Under the pieces are notes generated by a model. That model ran no database searches and had not been told where the DNA came from. It saw nothing but the letters and a program-made list of their open reading frames with translations. A stretch of 64,000 nt of DNA, taken from assembly GCA_030407005.1 (NCBI GenBank), contig JAUDYN010000001.1, positions 1,488,001-1,552,000 on the forward strand, written 5' to 3'. This document shows, piece after piece, positions 35,178 through 46,153 of this stretch (the stretch's first letter is position 1; each line of letters starts with the position of its first letter). The DNA is from Desarmillaria ectypa. Taxonomy: Eukaryota; Basidiomycota; Agaricomycetes; Agaricales; Physalacriaceae. A program made the translations under genes and the position numbers.

Positions 35178-35594
35178 ATGGTTGTTCGAGAAATGGCGGA
35201 ACTGCTGGTATCATCCGACAATTCGTTTGCAGCGGGGGTAGGGCAATGCCTCCAAGCATTCATGGCGGCATCGAGCGCGAATGCCCAGGCAGCACCTATC
35301 ATGGTTACATTTGGGAATCGTACGATGGCATTCGGGAAGAAAAAAATGGCGAGTATGACGGGTCGCGTAAGTATTCGAACCTGCCGTCTCCTTTTTGACT
35401 CCACCGTGACCGTGCCGCAGAACGCATTCATATACATCAAAAGCAAATTCGGGCTGCTGAATGCAACTACGCCACTGTATCTCCATGCTGTTTTTCCAGG
35501 GGATGGGGATGAAGAAGAAAAATACGTTGAAGTAGACTTGGAAGCATTCGAAGAACTTGTGATGCACATATCGAAATTGCGTATTATGACCTAG
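35178..35594 (+). CDS. Small hypothetical protein
   Basis: Not recognised. Two exons (35178-35366, 35421-35594) with a GTAAGT donor give 363 nt, 120 aa. The N-terminal half is Ala/Met-rich and helical (FAAGVGQCLQAFMAASSANA); the C-terminal half is acidic (GDGDEEEKYVEVDLEAFEEL). Its real start might lie further upstream, because the frame before 35178 has no clear UTR boundary. Confidence that it is coding is only moderate. Confidence 0.5.
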   Translation: MVVREMAELLVSSDNSFAAGVGQCLQAFMAASSANAQAAPIMVTFGNRTMAFGKKKMASMTGRVSIRTCRLLFDSTVTVPQNAFIYIKSKFGLLNATTPLYLHAVFPGDGDEEEKYVEVDLEAFEELVMHISKLRIMT

Positions 35595-35799
35595 GTAGGC
35601 ATGATGAGCCTGATTTTGCGGCTCATACTGAAAATAATAAATTTACAAGGAGGGATTCCAGAAGGGAGAAGGACTGCATGGCTGCTGGAGCTGCAATGTT
35701 ATCGACGGCCTTATTGGTTACGTAACATTATTTCTACATGTGGTGTTGCCTCGTTTCCTATTTCCTCATTTTGTCTCTCTGTAGTACTTGAAGAATCTT

Positions 35800-37097
35800 A
35801 TGGCGGTGCGCCAGCAGTGGCTCGTACATCTTGTGTTATCATCTAATTATCATCTTTTCAGACCGTAGAATCGCCTCTGAACACTGTACATCAAGCTTAC
35901 CGCAGACTCACCCATCCAGAACTTGTTCTTTTCCTCAAACTACGAAATTTGCCCACCTCAGGCTCCGACGACGAGCTCGCCTCTCGCCTTACCAACCATG
36001 ACTTTCATCTCTACCACTTTCCAAATGCCTCTGGCTCCGTATCTTCGTCGTCTAGCCCGGCGTCCCTACTATTTCCCCACCCACCAAAAAAGCATCGTCC
36101 CTCCGGGATACCAGATCTTCCAGTAGAGATTTTGGCCGACATTATGGACCATGTCGGTGACTGGGAGCTTTCGAGAGCTGTCGGGGTGCCCACATCCATT
36201 CCACGGCCGCTGGAATGGTCTCGAGCATCGTGCACTGACCACGCCATGATAACCGGCTCTCTTTCTCTCATCCGGGCCATCGACCCCACTGTCAATCCGC
36301 CAACTAAGATTGGTGCAGACTTGGCTGTACGATTTGGCTATGTCCATGTCCTTGAATTCTTCCTGTCTCACCACCACAACATCTTTCTCTCCATCTTCAA
36401 AGGTGACCTCATCCCGGTCAAGGCATCACGTCACGGTCGAATCAACATCCTCTCCTGGTGGAAACACGGCTTTGAGCATCACCCTGATCTCGTACCTCCT
36501 CCGAAACCGGGGTCCATTGCAGATGCCATTGACGGAGCATCTCGAAACGGACAAATTGCCTCCTTGGATTGGTGGATGCATTGCGGCCATCGCATGGAAT
36601 ATACCGAGGCCGCACTGGAGTATGCCAGTGCGAAGAATCAGATCGCAGTGCTTCAGTGGTGGAAAGAGCAGTACGAGCGTCATGGCCTCCCTCTCAAGAT
36701 CGGTCGTGTAATGGATATGGCGAGTACGGCTGGGCATGTGGAGGTCCTGGAGTGGTGGGCTACATCCCAGCTGGATCCCAAATACGACCGACACGCGCTT
36801 CAGCATGCCAGTTGTCATGGAAAGGTCGAAGTGCTGCAGTGGTGGCTTGGAAGCGGCTTGCCGTTAATATTCGACCAAGATGCGCTCACAGGAGCTACAC
36901 GTCACAACAGACCCGAGGTTTTAGAGTGGTGGGATACCTCGGGTCTTCCCATCCAGTATCGCATGTGTGATATCGAGGAGGCCTTGGAAGATGCTATCGG
37001 CGGTGGAGAGAACGCAAGGCAGTGGTGGAAGCATAAAGGTGTCGATTTCAATGCGAACGACAAAGAGTGGATGAAACTGCAAAACCTCAATTCTTAA
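35800..37097 (+). CDS. SAP / F-box-like / ankyrin-like repeat protein
   Basis: Two exons are proposed: 35800-35805 (Met-Ala) and 35862-37097, together 413 aa. The 6-nt first exon is inferred because the second exon has no suitable ATG at its head and the splice (GCG/GTGCGC ... TTTTCAG/ACC) is in phase. Residues about 15-50 look like a SAP DNA-binding helix pair (RRLTHPELVLFLKLRNLPTS followed by DDELASRLTNHDFHLYHF). Next is a Pro/Ser linker, then IPDLPVEILADIMDHVGDWE, which resembles an F-box. The rest consists of about seven ankyrin-like units ending in Trp pairs (INILSWWKH, IAVLQWWKE, VEVLEWWAT, VEVLQWWLG, PEVLEWWDT). This suggests a substrate adaptor with DNA-binding ability; function is inference. 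Confidence 0.72.
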
Positions 37098-37395
37098 CAG
37101 TGCCCATTTTCACCGAGCTATCTCATCTGACACGTTACTGCATTTTACTCCGTCTATCGTTCTCCTTGCTCATGTTGTGTATCTGCTTAGGTTTCTTTCA
37201 TCTATTCCGCATCTGTCTGCGCAATGTTTTCAACACACGCTGTACTGTATAACAAACATTTTTACCGTTGGGCAGCAGCTGCCTTTATTACACCCACACA
37301 TAGTTAATAATAACCGATTTATTCACGCTTGAATCACTACCAAGGGACGATATGTCGTGTTTGTTCTACTGACTATTGATCCAGCTTATCTATTC
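37098..37395. other. Short convergent intergenic region
   Basis: Separates the ends of the SAP/ankyrin-like gene (+) and the F-box-like gene (-). Pyrimidine-rich 3' UTR sequence, no gene. Confidence 0.5.
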
Positions 37396-38436
37396 TTAAT
37401 GTCTTGTTTCCAGCATCCTGTCGGCTTCCTTCCAAACCCGCTCAGCTTCGTCCAAAACGTAGCCGACAGCCCAATTACTGCGGTCAGACTGCAATATTTC
37501 CGGCAATTTTCGAAGCTTGATTTGCCATCCGTAAGTCCAGAACTCTGGACTCCTGGCCCACTCACGAAAAGCACCGGGATTGAACGTCTGTCCGTGGGGC
37601 GCGCAGTACACGAGCATCGTTGGGTACCCAAGAGCCTCGCCCTCATACCGCCTTCTATCTACCAAAAGCGGAAAAGAGAATCGCCGGAGATTGGGCATCA
37701 TGTGGAATGGTACGTCCTTCACCCACTCCGCGACTGGGTATTCCTGAAGAGGAATAGAGGAAAGATCGTGATAGGGCACCCACATGGACAGATGGGTGAT
37801 ACTCCTCAAGAACGTAGCCCCTTCGTAGGAGGATGTGATTGGCTTCCATCTCACAAAGTTCCCCTCGAAGGTTACGCGTCGGCATTTCCAATCCTCGTCC
37901 GGTCTGGCGCTGTTACTAGCAAGGCCATTGTACAGCAAATGCATCCCGTAAAAGGGCACGCCGATGGACTCGGCGCAGGAGATGACTCGGTACAGAGAGG
38001 AATAATCGATGTAATCGTTCCTGTCGATGATAGCTTCATACGACTCGGAGCACCAGAATCGTCGAACAAGCAGTGGGTAGCCAAGTGCAAGACGTTGGGG
38101 CACTCGACATTGGTACTGGTGACGAACGGTGCGCGCAAACGACGCGAGATCTACTTCGGAGTTGAGTATGACGGTGTGTAGGAGATAGGGCATCGTGTGT
38201 TGGTACATCATATAAGACGCGCGCGCCAAGGCTATAGCTGCGCTGTATGATGGCTTCACTACACCGACGTTCTTCGCATCGGGGAACACTGGGGACGCAG
38301 CGTAAGCTATGATCTCGAGGAAGAGCTCCATCGGAAGACTGAGAATGGGGAAGATTTTCTGTTGTGGGCGAGACCGAACTTGTGTGCGAGACTGGTGTGA
38401 TGAGCGATGTTGGTGATGGTGACCCGAATGGTACAT
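37396..38436 (-). CDS. F-box-like hypothetical protein
   Basis: Intronless, 346 aa. After a His/Ser/Arg-rich head (YHSGHHHQHRSSHQSRTQ), residues about 28-70 read ILSLPMELFLEIIAYAASPV, the LPxELxxxI pattern of an agaricomycete F-box, followed by helices that could form leucine-rich-like repeats (SLYRVISCAESIGVPFYGMH, ITHLSMWVPYHDLSSIPLQE, MPNLRRFSFPLLVDRRRYEG). Agaricomycetes carry very many such F-box-like genes, thought to be adaptors of SCF ubiquitin ligases; the target is unknown. The end carries a basic and acidic tail. The opposite-strand ORF at 37357-38181 is a shadow of this gene. Confidence 0.75.
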   Translation of the reverse strand: MYHSGHHHQHRSSHQSRTQVRSRPQQKIFPILSLPMELFLEIIAYAASPVFPDAKNVGVVKPSYSAAIALARASYMMYQHTMPYLLHTVILNSEVDLASFARTVRHQYQCRVPQRLALGYPLLVRRFWCSESYEAIIDRNDYIDYSSLYRVISCAESIGVPFYGMHLLYNGLASNSARPDEDWKCRRVTFEGNFVRWKPITSSYEGATFLRSITHLSMWVPYHDLSSIPLQEYPVAEWVKDVPFHMMPNLRRFSFPLLVDRRRYEGEALGYPTMLVYCAPHGQTFNPGAFREWARSPEFWTYGWQIKLRKLPEILQSDRSNWAVGYVLDEAERVWKEADRMLETRH

Positions 38437-39006
38437 GATTGAATCGGTAAGTATTTGGTTCCGCGGACTCTGATGTGGGGGAGATGTGGGCAGTTGAATA
38501 GATCGACGAGTCTGTTTTTATACAAGGCGCGCAAAGATGGTATGGGAGCTGGTCTTTGTTGTTGTCTAACGCTGAGGCTGTCTTTGGATACAGTTGCCAG
38601 TGGCTGAGTAACGATCAGGAGAAATGTGCCGAGGACAATGACCTAAGCCATCAGTGCATTCTTCGCACTTTTTTCTCTGGCAGTGTCAGGTCGCACATTG
38701 TAAGACAAAAACGTCGGAGTCCAGAGTTGCACGAGCGCTGACCCCTTTTGGAACATCGCTTCATACTTATCAAAGTTCGCGTGCAGGTGCAACAACAATA
38801 ACAATGGGAAGTTTATTTTCGCAACAAAGGCACTGTAAAAACCAAACCTGATTGGAAGGAGGGCAACACTAAGACGCTCCTAAAGCAGTCCATGAATGAT
38901 ATATTACAGAAAGGGAATGCCAGATTTCTTCCCGCTGATGACAAAATTAAAAACTTCTACGAGCGTGGAAATGGGGTATATAGGGCGACATGAGAGAGCC
39001 GAACAT
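38437..39006. other. Intergenic, no gene supported
   Basis: Between the F-box-like gene start and the stop of the DPBB gene, both on the minus strand. Short plus-strand ORFs lack any support. Confidence 0.45.
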
Positions 39007-39650
39007 TTATGAGCTTGAGTCGTCGGACACGAATTCCCACGAAATTTCGAAGACGCCGGCGTCCGTGCTGCCGTGCAAGGCAGTGAAAAGTCCCGTTGAC
39101 ATGTCTGTATGCACGTTGGTAAAGAGATATACATACATAGAAAAAAGGCGTACCAATGCTGTCGACATCGCACGAAGGGCACGAGTCTTTTACAAGACCT
39201 TTCTGGGTTTCTCCAGTATTGATGTCTCTGATGGAGACATACTATTGCGAAAATCAGTCAGTCCATCAGCTTTTTAAATCAGAAAAGGAACGCACGGTGT
39301 TATAGTATTCGCCGCTGCCGTATGTAGTGGAATCTAGAGCAACGATGTATTCGCTATCTGTGCCAGTATTGCCTTCACCGCAATTGCCAACGCAGACTAG
39401 AAAAACGAGATAGAGATCTGGCTAAACAGCGGGAAAAAAAGACAATAGTTCAATCGTACCAACGGTACAAGTAGGTGGCCTATTGAGGGGAATGAAAATT
39501 GACTGAAATTTAATCAGGAGGCTGGGGCTCACCTCGCCAGTCGTGTGTTTCTGGATCCCCTGCGAAGGAATGGGCGCAGAGAGAACGAAGGATTGGAGGC
39601 ATGCGAAGAAGGCAACGATAAGAGTAACGACAGAGAATATTTTGGTTGAG
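39007..39650 (-). CDS. Secreted double-psi beta-barrel (RlpA/expansin-like) protein, start unresolved
   Basis: Exons 39533 upstream, 39479-39464, 39396-39296, 39241-39154 and 39104-39007 keep phase and end ISWEFVSDDSSS. The first exon encodes a signal-peptide-like segment (FSVVTLIVAFFACLQSFVLS, then APIPSQGIQ). The mature protein shows the DPBB pattern GEATYLY, CVGNCGEGNTGTDSEYIVAL, DSTTYGSGEYYNTYVSI, VKDSCPSCDVDSIDMSTGLF and GVFEISWEF with the conserved Cys-x-x-Cys and Asp. Such proteins resemble barwin/RlpA-like secreted effectors and cell-wall proteins. No in-frame ATG lies between the signal-like segment and an upstream in-frame stop, so either a short 5' exon is missed, the start is non-standard, or the copy is dead. 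Confidence 0.7.
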
Positions 39651-40675
39651 GTTGGTGATGTTGAAGGGAGGAGACGAGGGGAGGAGTTATTTCCAAGAGC
39701 AGTAGCTATTTATTGGAGGATTTTAGACATTGACTGTCCAAAATCCCTTTGTAGTAGTCGGCCGCATTATCTGGCTAATATTTCTTTGTAAATGAAATGA
39801 CAAAAACGGCGCAGTCCTATTAGTGATTGAGCCCTAATTTTTTTCGCAGCGAGGCACTGGAGAGGGTTGCGCAGCCTGAGGGCCCTCTAGACTAGGGACT
39901 CGTCAGAGACAGTGGAACGGGGTGTGGAAAGACCGTAAATGGCGATCGGCGGTGGCGCGAATGTCCATAGATAGAATCAGGGCTAATTAACCTTGTTTGT
40001 GCGACGGACCCCATTATAAAAGACAATGTATTTTTACCTAGGAATACACAGAAAATATGCAAAGTTTCTTCATCATTTTTTACTGAAAAAAGTATGAAAG
40101 ATATTTTGAATTTTTCACTATTTTCTGCAAAATTTACCAAATACAGTGAAATTTTCTAAATAAGCTAGTCAGTCTAGCTATGCTGAGAAGAGCAATGCTT
40201 GCAGTGTTGTGTCTATACTGTAGACTATTGTGAATATCAGACACCTAAATATGCAAAGTATTTGGGTGGTTTGTCAAAAGATGAAGGCCTGAAGGGCTGC
40301 AAGTTTGGGTTGTTGTTGGAGAAAGTTGGTGGGTAAGAGTATAGACTGACAAGACAAGAAACCCAAAATGATGCAGCAGGCCCAAGTCTTGAGTGCCTGG
40401 GAACCAGAAGGCCAGAAGGAAGCCATATCTGGTATCCTGACCAGAGTGAAGCTCACAATGAGCAGATTTGATGTACTAGAGTTAACACTGGATCTGGTTC
40501 CCCAGCAGAGGTGAGCGAAGGCTTGTCTTTCTCACAGGTATGAGCAATAGGTGATTCATGCAAGTTTATATATTAAAACTTAATGGTACATGCTGATTGT
40601 GGACAATACATGATGCAGTGATAGTAATAATAAGCAGGTTAACTAATGGAATGCATCAGTGAGTATATTAGAGAA
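39651..40675. other. Transition from gene space into CpG-poor transposon block
   Basis: Up to about 40,000 the DNA has normal CpG; from about 40,020 on it becomes AT- and TG/CA-rich with almost no CpG, like the old elements to its right. No gene is recognised. The last part up to 40675 is the left flank of the Copia element and lies downstream, in minus sense, of the split tyrosine-recombinase gene. Confidence 0.5.
40671..40675. repeat. Target-site duplication GAGAA (left) of Copia element
   Basis: GAGAA at 40671-40675 and again at 45454-45458 directly flanks the Copia LTRs, as expected for a 5-bp integrase duplication. Confidence 0.93.
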
Positions 40676-40979
40676 TGTTGAAGATGCACTCAGCCACATA
40701 TGGCAATCCAGCAATCGGAGCAACATTGAAGCACATGAACCTTCATGCATCTTCTCCTTGACTTGATCGCCTGTCTGCTTACTCAGCAATGAGTCAGACA
40801 TGGACACTAGTAGACGATAGTATATTCTAGAAGTACCCACCTTATAGTATATACACCAGACAGACCAGCCTACTAAGAATAAAAATTCATACTCTCACTC
40901 TCACCCACATCTCTCATATGGTCAAGTCTCATAGTTTACCACTGCAATCATAACCTCCATTGCACACTCTTTTACAACA
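40676..40979 (+). repeat. 5' LTR of Copia element
   Basis: 304 bp, TGTT at the start and AACA at the end, matching the right LTR. Contains a TATA-like stretch (TATATACA) near 40850. Confidence 0.95.
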
Positions 40980-41039
40980 GGTTATGGGCTCCAGCCCTAA
41001 CTAATCTACAGAAGACTCACCATAATTAATTATCTCGCT

Positions 41040-41935
41040 GAACTACAATCCACCCCCATATATCATATCCAACACTGCACCCTCATCATTATTCCATATT
41101 GAGCTACTCCAGGAGCACAACTGGGTTCTGTGGAAGTGCTGCATCACTGCGATCCTATGAGAATGAGCCCTGTTGAAGTATGCCAATGGAACACTGAATA
41201 AACTGGTTTCGACAGACCCAAATTCACCAACTAAGGAAGAAATGAATGAAATCACAAAGTGAGAAGAGGGAGATGGACAAGTGCAGACCCAAATCGAGCT
41301 CACATTGAGTGACTCACAGATGATACACATCATGAAGGCAAAAACATCAGCCAAAATGTGAACGCAGCTCAAATTAATAAAAGAAGCTAGAGAAAAATTG
41401 GGAATACTCACACACCAATGCCATCTTTACCACACTATGGCTGATGAGTCCACAGACATTGTTGAGCATACCACAGAAATGTGCTGAATCTAGGAAGAGC
41501 TTGGCATGCTGGGGAGTATCATCACCAATGAAGACTTCCTGATGCTGCTTGTATCATCACTACCAGAATCCTGGGATCAGTTCACATCAGCATACCTAGG
41601 ATCCACTAGAAATAACCCAACAGTCACATCGCATGAGTTCATTGCTATCATTCTGGAAGAGAACCATCAATGGATCAAAAAATCTAGTGGAAGTGAAGCC
41701 GCCATATATGGGCACAATAACGGAAAGACAGGCAGCAGAAGCAGCTGAGAGAACTCCACATTGGGGAAGGTCTCTGATAATGTTGAGTGTTGGAACTGTC
41801 ACAAGTGAGGCCACACATCAGCACAGTGTTGGTCCAAGGGTGGTAGCCAAGAAGGAAAAGGTTCAGGCAGAAAGCAGGGACAGAAGAAGAAGAAAAGATC
41901 TAATCAGGCAAAAGATTCAGGAAATGTGAAGGATG
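41040..41935 (+). pseudogene. Copia gag, decayed
   Basis: Starts with the Copia gag pattern (HNWVLWKCCITAIL) and continues with DFLMLLVSSLPESWDQFTSA (the UBN2/retrotran-gag region). A CCHC zinc knuckle stands at 41788-41829 (CWNCHK, stop, GHTSAQC), where one in-frame TGA sits inside the knuckle. Upstream stops near 41158-41170 also break the frame. Confidence 0.85.
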
Positions 41936-44900
41936 ATGTTGTTAAAGCTGCTTATAATATAGAGTCTAAGCCCCAATTTGACTCACATTTCTCCACTTAC
42001 AGCTGGCTATCTGACTCTGGAACAACCTCACATATCTCCAATCACCGAGAAACCTTCATGGACTTCAAGCTGCTCAAGGCCATGACCATTGCAGGCATCA
42101 GAAATACATCCATTCAGGCACTAGGCCAAGGAACAGTCCTGTTAGACTGCAAAGTCAATGGGAAAACTGTCACTCACAAACTGAAAGATGCACTCTATGC
42201 ACTCTATGCTGTAAACAACCTAATCTCAATCAGCAGGCTTGACAATGCTAGTATGGAAGCTTCATTCAAGAATGGCATAGTCCAGTTTCTCTGACAGGAT
42301 AGGAAAATCCTGGCAAAAGAAAAGAAGACACACTGTTTGTATTTGATGAATGCTTGAGCATGTGACACTGTATGAGAACAGTCAAATATTGCTGACACCA
42401 AAAATACAAACACATGAGATGCTTGGCACAAATGCATGGGACATCTAGGGAAGTCAGGGTTAGAGTGATTGAAGAGGGAAGGATTGGTGGAAGGATTTAT
42501 AGTCAATGACAACTCACCTCCACTCAGTCAATGCAAAGCTTGCATCCAAGCCAAGATGACTCTTTGCCCATTTCCACAAGAAGCAAAACATCGAAGTGAG
42601 AAACCAGGGGAAACCATGTATGGTGATATCTGGGAACCAGCCTAAGTTGAGTCTCTGCAGAAGTCAAAATACAACATCATGCTCATGGATGATGCAACTC
42701 AGCAATATACACCTGAATTCATGAAATCGAAGTCAGAAGCATTCCAGAAGATTAAAGAATATATCACCTTCATTGAAACACAGTATGAATTCACACCAAA
42801 GACACTACATGTTGACAATGCAAAGGAACTCACTAGTGGGGAGGTCAAACAATGGTTGAAGAAGAAAGGGATATGACTACTCACACTAGCACCATATGCA
42901 CACTTATCTAATGGTGTAGCTGAACACTTTATTTGCACACTAGTGAAGCTAGCACAAGCCATGATGATAGCCAACAACATACCATCATTCCTGTGGGCAA
43001 GCTCTTGATGGGAAAACACCTGAAGAAGCATGGACAGGAAGAAAACCTGATGTCTCGCACCTACAAGAGTTCAGTTGTGCAGTCTGGATCAAACAGGAAG
43101 GAATCAGTCTTTCAAAGCTGGGTGGAAACTCAGGAAAAGCAAAGAAACATACCTTCATGGGATTCATAGAGGATGTGACAGTTATCAAATACTATGATGC
43201 AGAACTTCACATAATCCAAGAATCCTGGAACTACAAGTTTATTGAGCCCATGGCTATAGAACAAAGCACAGACAATGTGCAGCTTGAGGAGGAGGCAGCA
43301 GAGATGAATAATCCACTATCACCAAAGGGAGCTGAAGAAGGAAGTCAGCAAACCACATCACTATAGCCCAAAACCAAAAAAACCTCTGAGCCAACACCAG
43401 AAGCAATATGATGCACCTCACGTATCACTAGTAATCATGACTACCACAAGCTCAACAACCCCAATGCATGAAAAGCAGCACCATCATGAACTCCATTAGC
43501 CCTATCTGAACATCCCCCAGAATCAATAAATGTTGCAATGACTCAAAGCTATATTGCCAGTAATGGTGAGTACATTGATCATGACAACTTCCCACAAAGC
43601 CTTGCAGAGGCACAAGAATCAGCAGAATAGCTTAAATGGAAGAAGGCTATGGATGAGGAAATGTCAATGATTAGAGAAATGGGGACTTACAAGCTTGAGG
43701 ATCTACCAGAGGGACGTGAAACTATAGGCTGCAGATGGACTTACGTGAAGAAATATGATGAGCATGGAAAAGTTCTATGCTATAAAGCCCACCTCATAGC
43801 ACAAGGCTACTCACAGATTCTAGGAGTTGATTTTATGGAAACATTCGCACCAGTTGTCTGTCTCAAATCTGTTTATGCTGCACTAGGTATAGCTGCCATC
43901 AAAAACCTCGAAATCAGTCAAATGGACATTAAAGAAGCTTACCTCAATGGAGAACTTGAGGAAGAAATATATATGCACCAGCCTCCAGGCTATGATGATG
44001 AATTGGGATGCATCTGCAAATTATACAAGACCCTCTATAGATTAAAACAGTCAGAACATGAGTGGAACTGTGAATTCAATAGGAAACTCACCTCCATTAG
44101 ATTCTCAAAGCTCGAAGTCAACTATTGCATCTATAAATGTGTCCAAAACAGCAGGACAGTATTCCTGACTGTATGGGTTGATGACCTGCTGATCTTTACA
44201 GAAATACCTGAGGATCTAGACAGAGTAAAAAAGGAGTTAGCAGGGCTATTCAACATCAAAGATATGGGAGAGCTGAAAAAAATCATTGGGATTGAAATAG
44301 AGAGGAACTGTGACCATAACACCATCTCATTATCTCAGCAACAATATATCAAGGGAATACTCACTCATTTTGGCCTCCACAATGCATCACCCATTACCAC
44401 TCCACTTGATCCTAATGTCACCCTGCAGAAGTGACCAGCTGATGAACATGTTGAGCCTATCATCCAAGGCAGATATCAGTCTGCTATCAGCTCATTGATG
44501 TATGCCATGATTTGCACACAGTCCAACATCACATATGCCATACAGTTGTTAAGCCAGTTCTCAAATAACCCAGGTCCCAAACACTGGTCAGCTGTAAAGT
44601 GAGTGTTTAGGTATCTATCTGGAACTAAGGACTTAAAGCTCACCTTCCAAGCTGATAAAGAACACAAGATTCTCAGTGCTGGATATACAGATGCAGATTA
44701 TGCATCCAACCCAGATGACCAAAAGTCAGTCTCAGGCTACACCTACCTGTTAGGAGGTCAAGCATTCACATGGTCATCCAAGAAACAGTCAACTGTTGCC
44801 TTGTCATTCACAGAAGCAGAATACATGGCTCTAGCACATGCAATACATCAAGCAATCTGGAATCGCAATTTCTTAGCCAAATTGGGTTACATTCAAGAAG

Positions 44901-45142
44901 AACCTACTCTGGTATTTGAAGACAACCAATCCACAATCGCCATCACCAGAGATCCACAATATCATGCATGGTCAAAGCACTTTGATGTGCAGAATCATTT
45001 TGTCTGCAAAAAAGTAGAATCCAGGGTCATTGAACTATTATATTGCCCCACTGATGAAATGGTTGCTGACATTTTTATGAGAGCATTGCCAAGACCCAAG
45101 CATGAGAAATTCATTCATGAATTAGGCCTATTGCTGTCTTGA
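41936..45142 (+). pseudogene. Copia pol (protease, integrase, RT, RNase H), decayed
   Basis: Aspartic protease WLSDSGTTSHIS at about 42004-42040; GAG-pre-integrase and integrase core from about 42430 to 43120 (TLHVDNAKELTSGE, then LAPYAHLSNGVAEH); reverse transcriptase 43640-44433 (GCRWTYVKKYDEHGKV, MDIKEAYLNGELEEEIYM, catalytic VWVDDLLIF); RNase H 44660-45130 (GYTDADYASNPDDQKSVSGY, LSFTEAEYMALAHA, FEDNQSTIAI). Stops, mostly TGA, occur at several former Arg codons, for example after 42872, at 44431-44433 and near 44600. The element therefore makes no full polyprotein. Confidence 0.9.
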
Positions 45143-45149
45143 GGGGGAG

Positions 45150-45453
45150 TGTTGAAGATGCACTCAGCCATATATGGCAATCTAGCAATCAGAGCAATGT
45201 TGAAGCATGCAAACCTTCATGCACCTTCTCCTTGACTTGATCACCTGTCTGCTTACTCAGCAATGAGTCAGACATGGACACTAGTAGGTGATAGTATATT
45301 CTAGAAGTACCCACCTTGTAGTATATATATTGGGTAGACCAGCCTACTAAGAATAAAAATTCATACTCTCACTCTCACTCACATCTCTCACATGGTCAAG
45401 TCTCATAGTTTACCACTGCAATCATAACCTCCATTGCACACTCTTTTACAACA
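45150..45453 (+). repeat. 3' LTR of Copia element
   Basis: 304 bp, same termini as the left LTR, immediately after the polypurine tract, followed by the right copy of GAGAA. Confidence 0.95.
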
Positions 45454-45458
45454 GAGAA

Positions 45459-45700
45459 TTAAATCATGATGGGTCTATACATTCATATTTCAAGGTTGCC
45501 ATTTGTGGTGTCAATGAGGTTATATAGGATGTTGTTTATAATATGGAATAATTCAAATATCTCAGCCAGTTTATTGATATGAGCCTTGTTGTAGGCTTAT
45601 GATGTGCTCATAGATAATATCTCCTCCATTCTGCACTAGTAGAGAAGGAAGGCAAGAGAAGTCCAGCCACTGGTGGCTATGATGATTTCTGGAGAAATTC
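45459..45700 (-). pseudogene. 3' part of a tyrosine-recombinase-like gene, cut off by Gypsy element A
   Basis: In minus sense the frame reads SPEIIIATSGWTSLAFLLY, a stop, then CRMEEILSMSTS and a run ending NLIDTTNGNLEI. It continues the frame of the fragment at 54172-55080 exactly across the Gypsy insertion (ELLLAG then SPEI). The FLLY Tyr is the likely nucleophile position of fungal tyrosine-recombinase-like (DNA breaking-rejoining) proteins. Confidence 0.75.
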
Positions 45701-46095
45701 TATTATAATTTTTCCATTATCTTATCTTATTCCATCATATCCATGACACCACACATCTTATCTCAGACAGTATCAATGTATTCACTGATGATCACCCCAT
45801 TTCTTGATGATTTATACCCTAGTTCACTCTTATTCACTCATGATCCATCTGACTCACACACTGTTTCCTCCTGGACTATACTGTTTCATCTATTAATAAT
45901 GCCATACTTTCAGTATATGAGTAGAGTAGCTTTCACCATTGTACTCTACCTTTCAACTAAATTGCATTCATATACCTTCTACTATACAAAACCAAAGACC
46001 TAGCCAATTTCTCTATTAAAGAGTGATTGTCTGAACATGAGACAGCCCAGAGAAAAGCTTACATCCCAAGTCACATGTTAGACAGAGCCATAACA
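45701..46095 (+). repeat. 5' LTR of Gypsy element A
   Basis: 395 bp, ends CATAACA. The first bases read TATTATAA where the 3' LTR has TGTTATGA; both differences are G to A. Confidence 0.93.
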
Positions 46096-46153
46096 TTAGT
46101 CAAAAGGTATCCTTCCCACATCTTCTACACTAGCTGTAAAGATGCACCAACCT

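Larger units (their letters stand above)
40676..45453 (+). mobile_element. Ty1/Copia LTR retrotransposon, full length, inactive
   Basis: Two 304-bp LTRs (40676-40979 and 45150-45453), both TGTT...AACA, with perfect GAGAA target duplications. The internal part has Copia order: gag, protease, integrase, reverse transcriptase, RNase H. A putative primer-binding region follows the left LTR at 40980, and a purine tract (GAGGGGGAG, 45141-45149) precedes the right LTR. The LTRs differ at a modest number of sites, mainly transitions, so the insertion is not recent. The coding frame is interrupted many times, mostly by TGA where family arginine is expected. Confidence 0.95.

Noticed and set aside
37357..38181. 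274-aa plus-strand ORF
   Set aside because: Shadow of the intronless F-box-like gene on the minus strand, which has the clear LPxEL motif and better composition.
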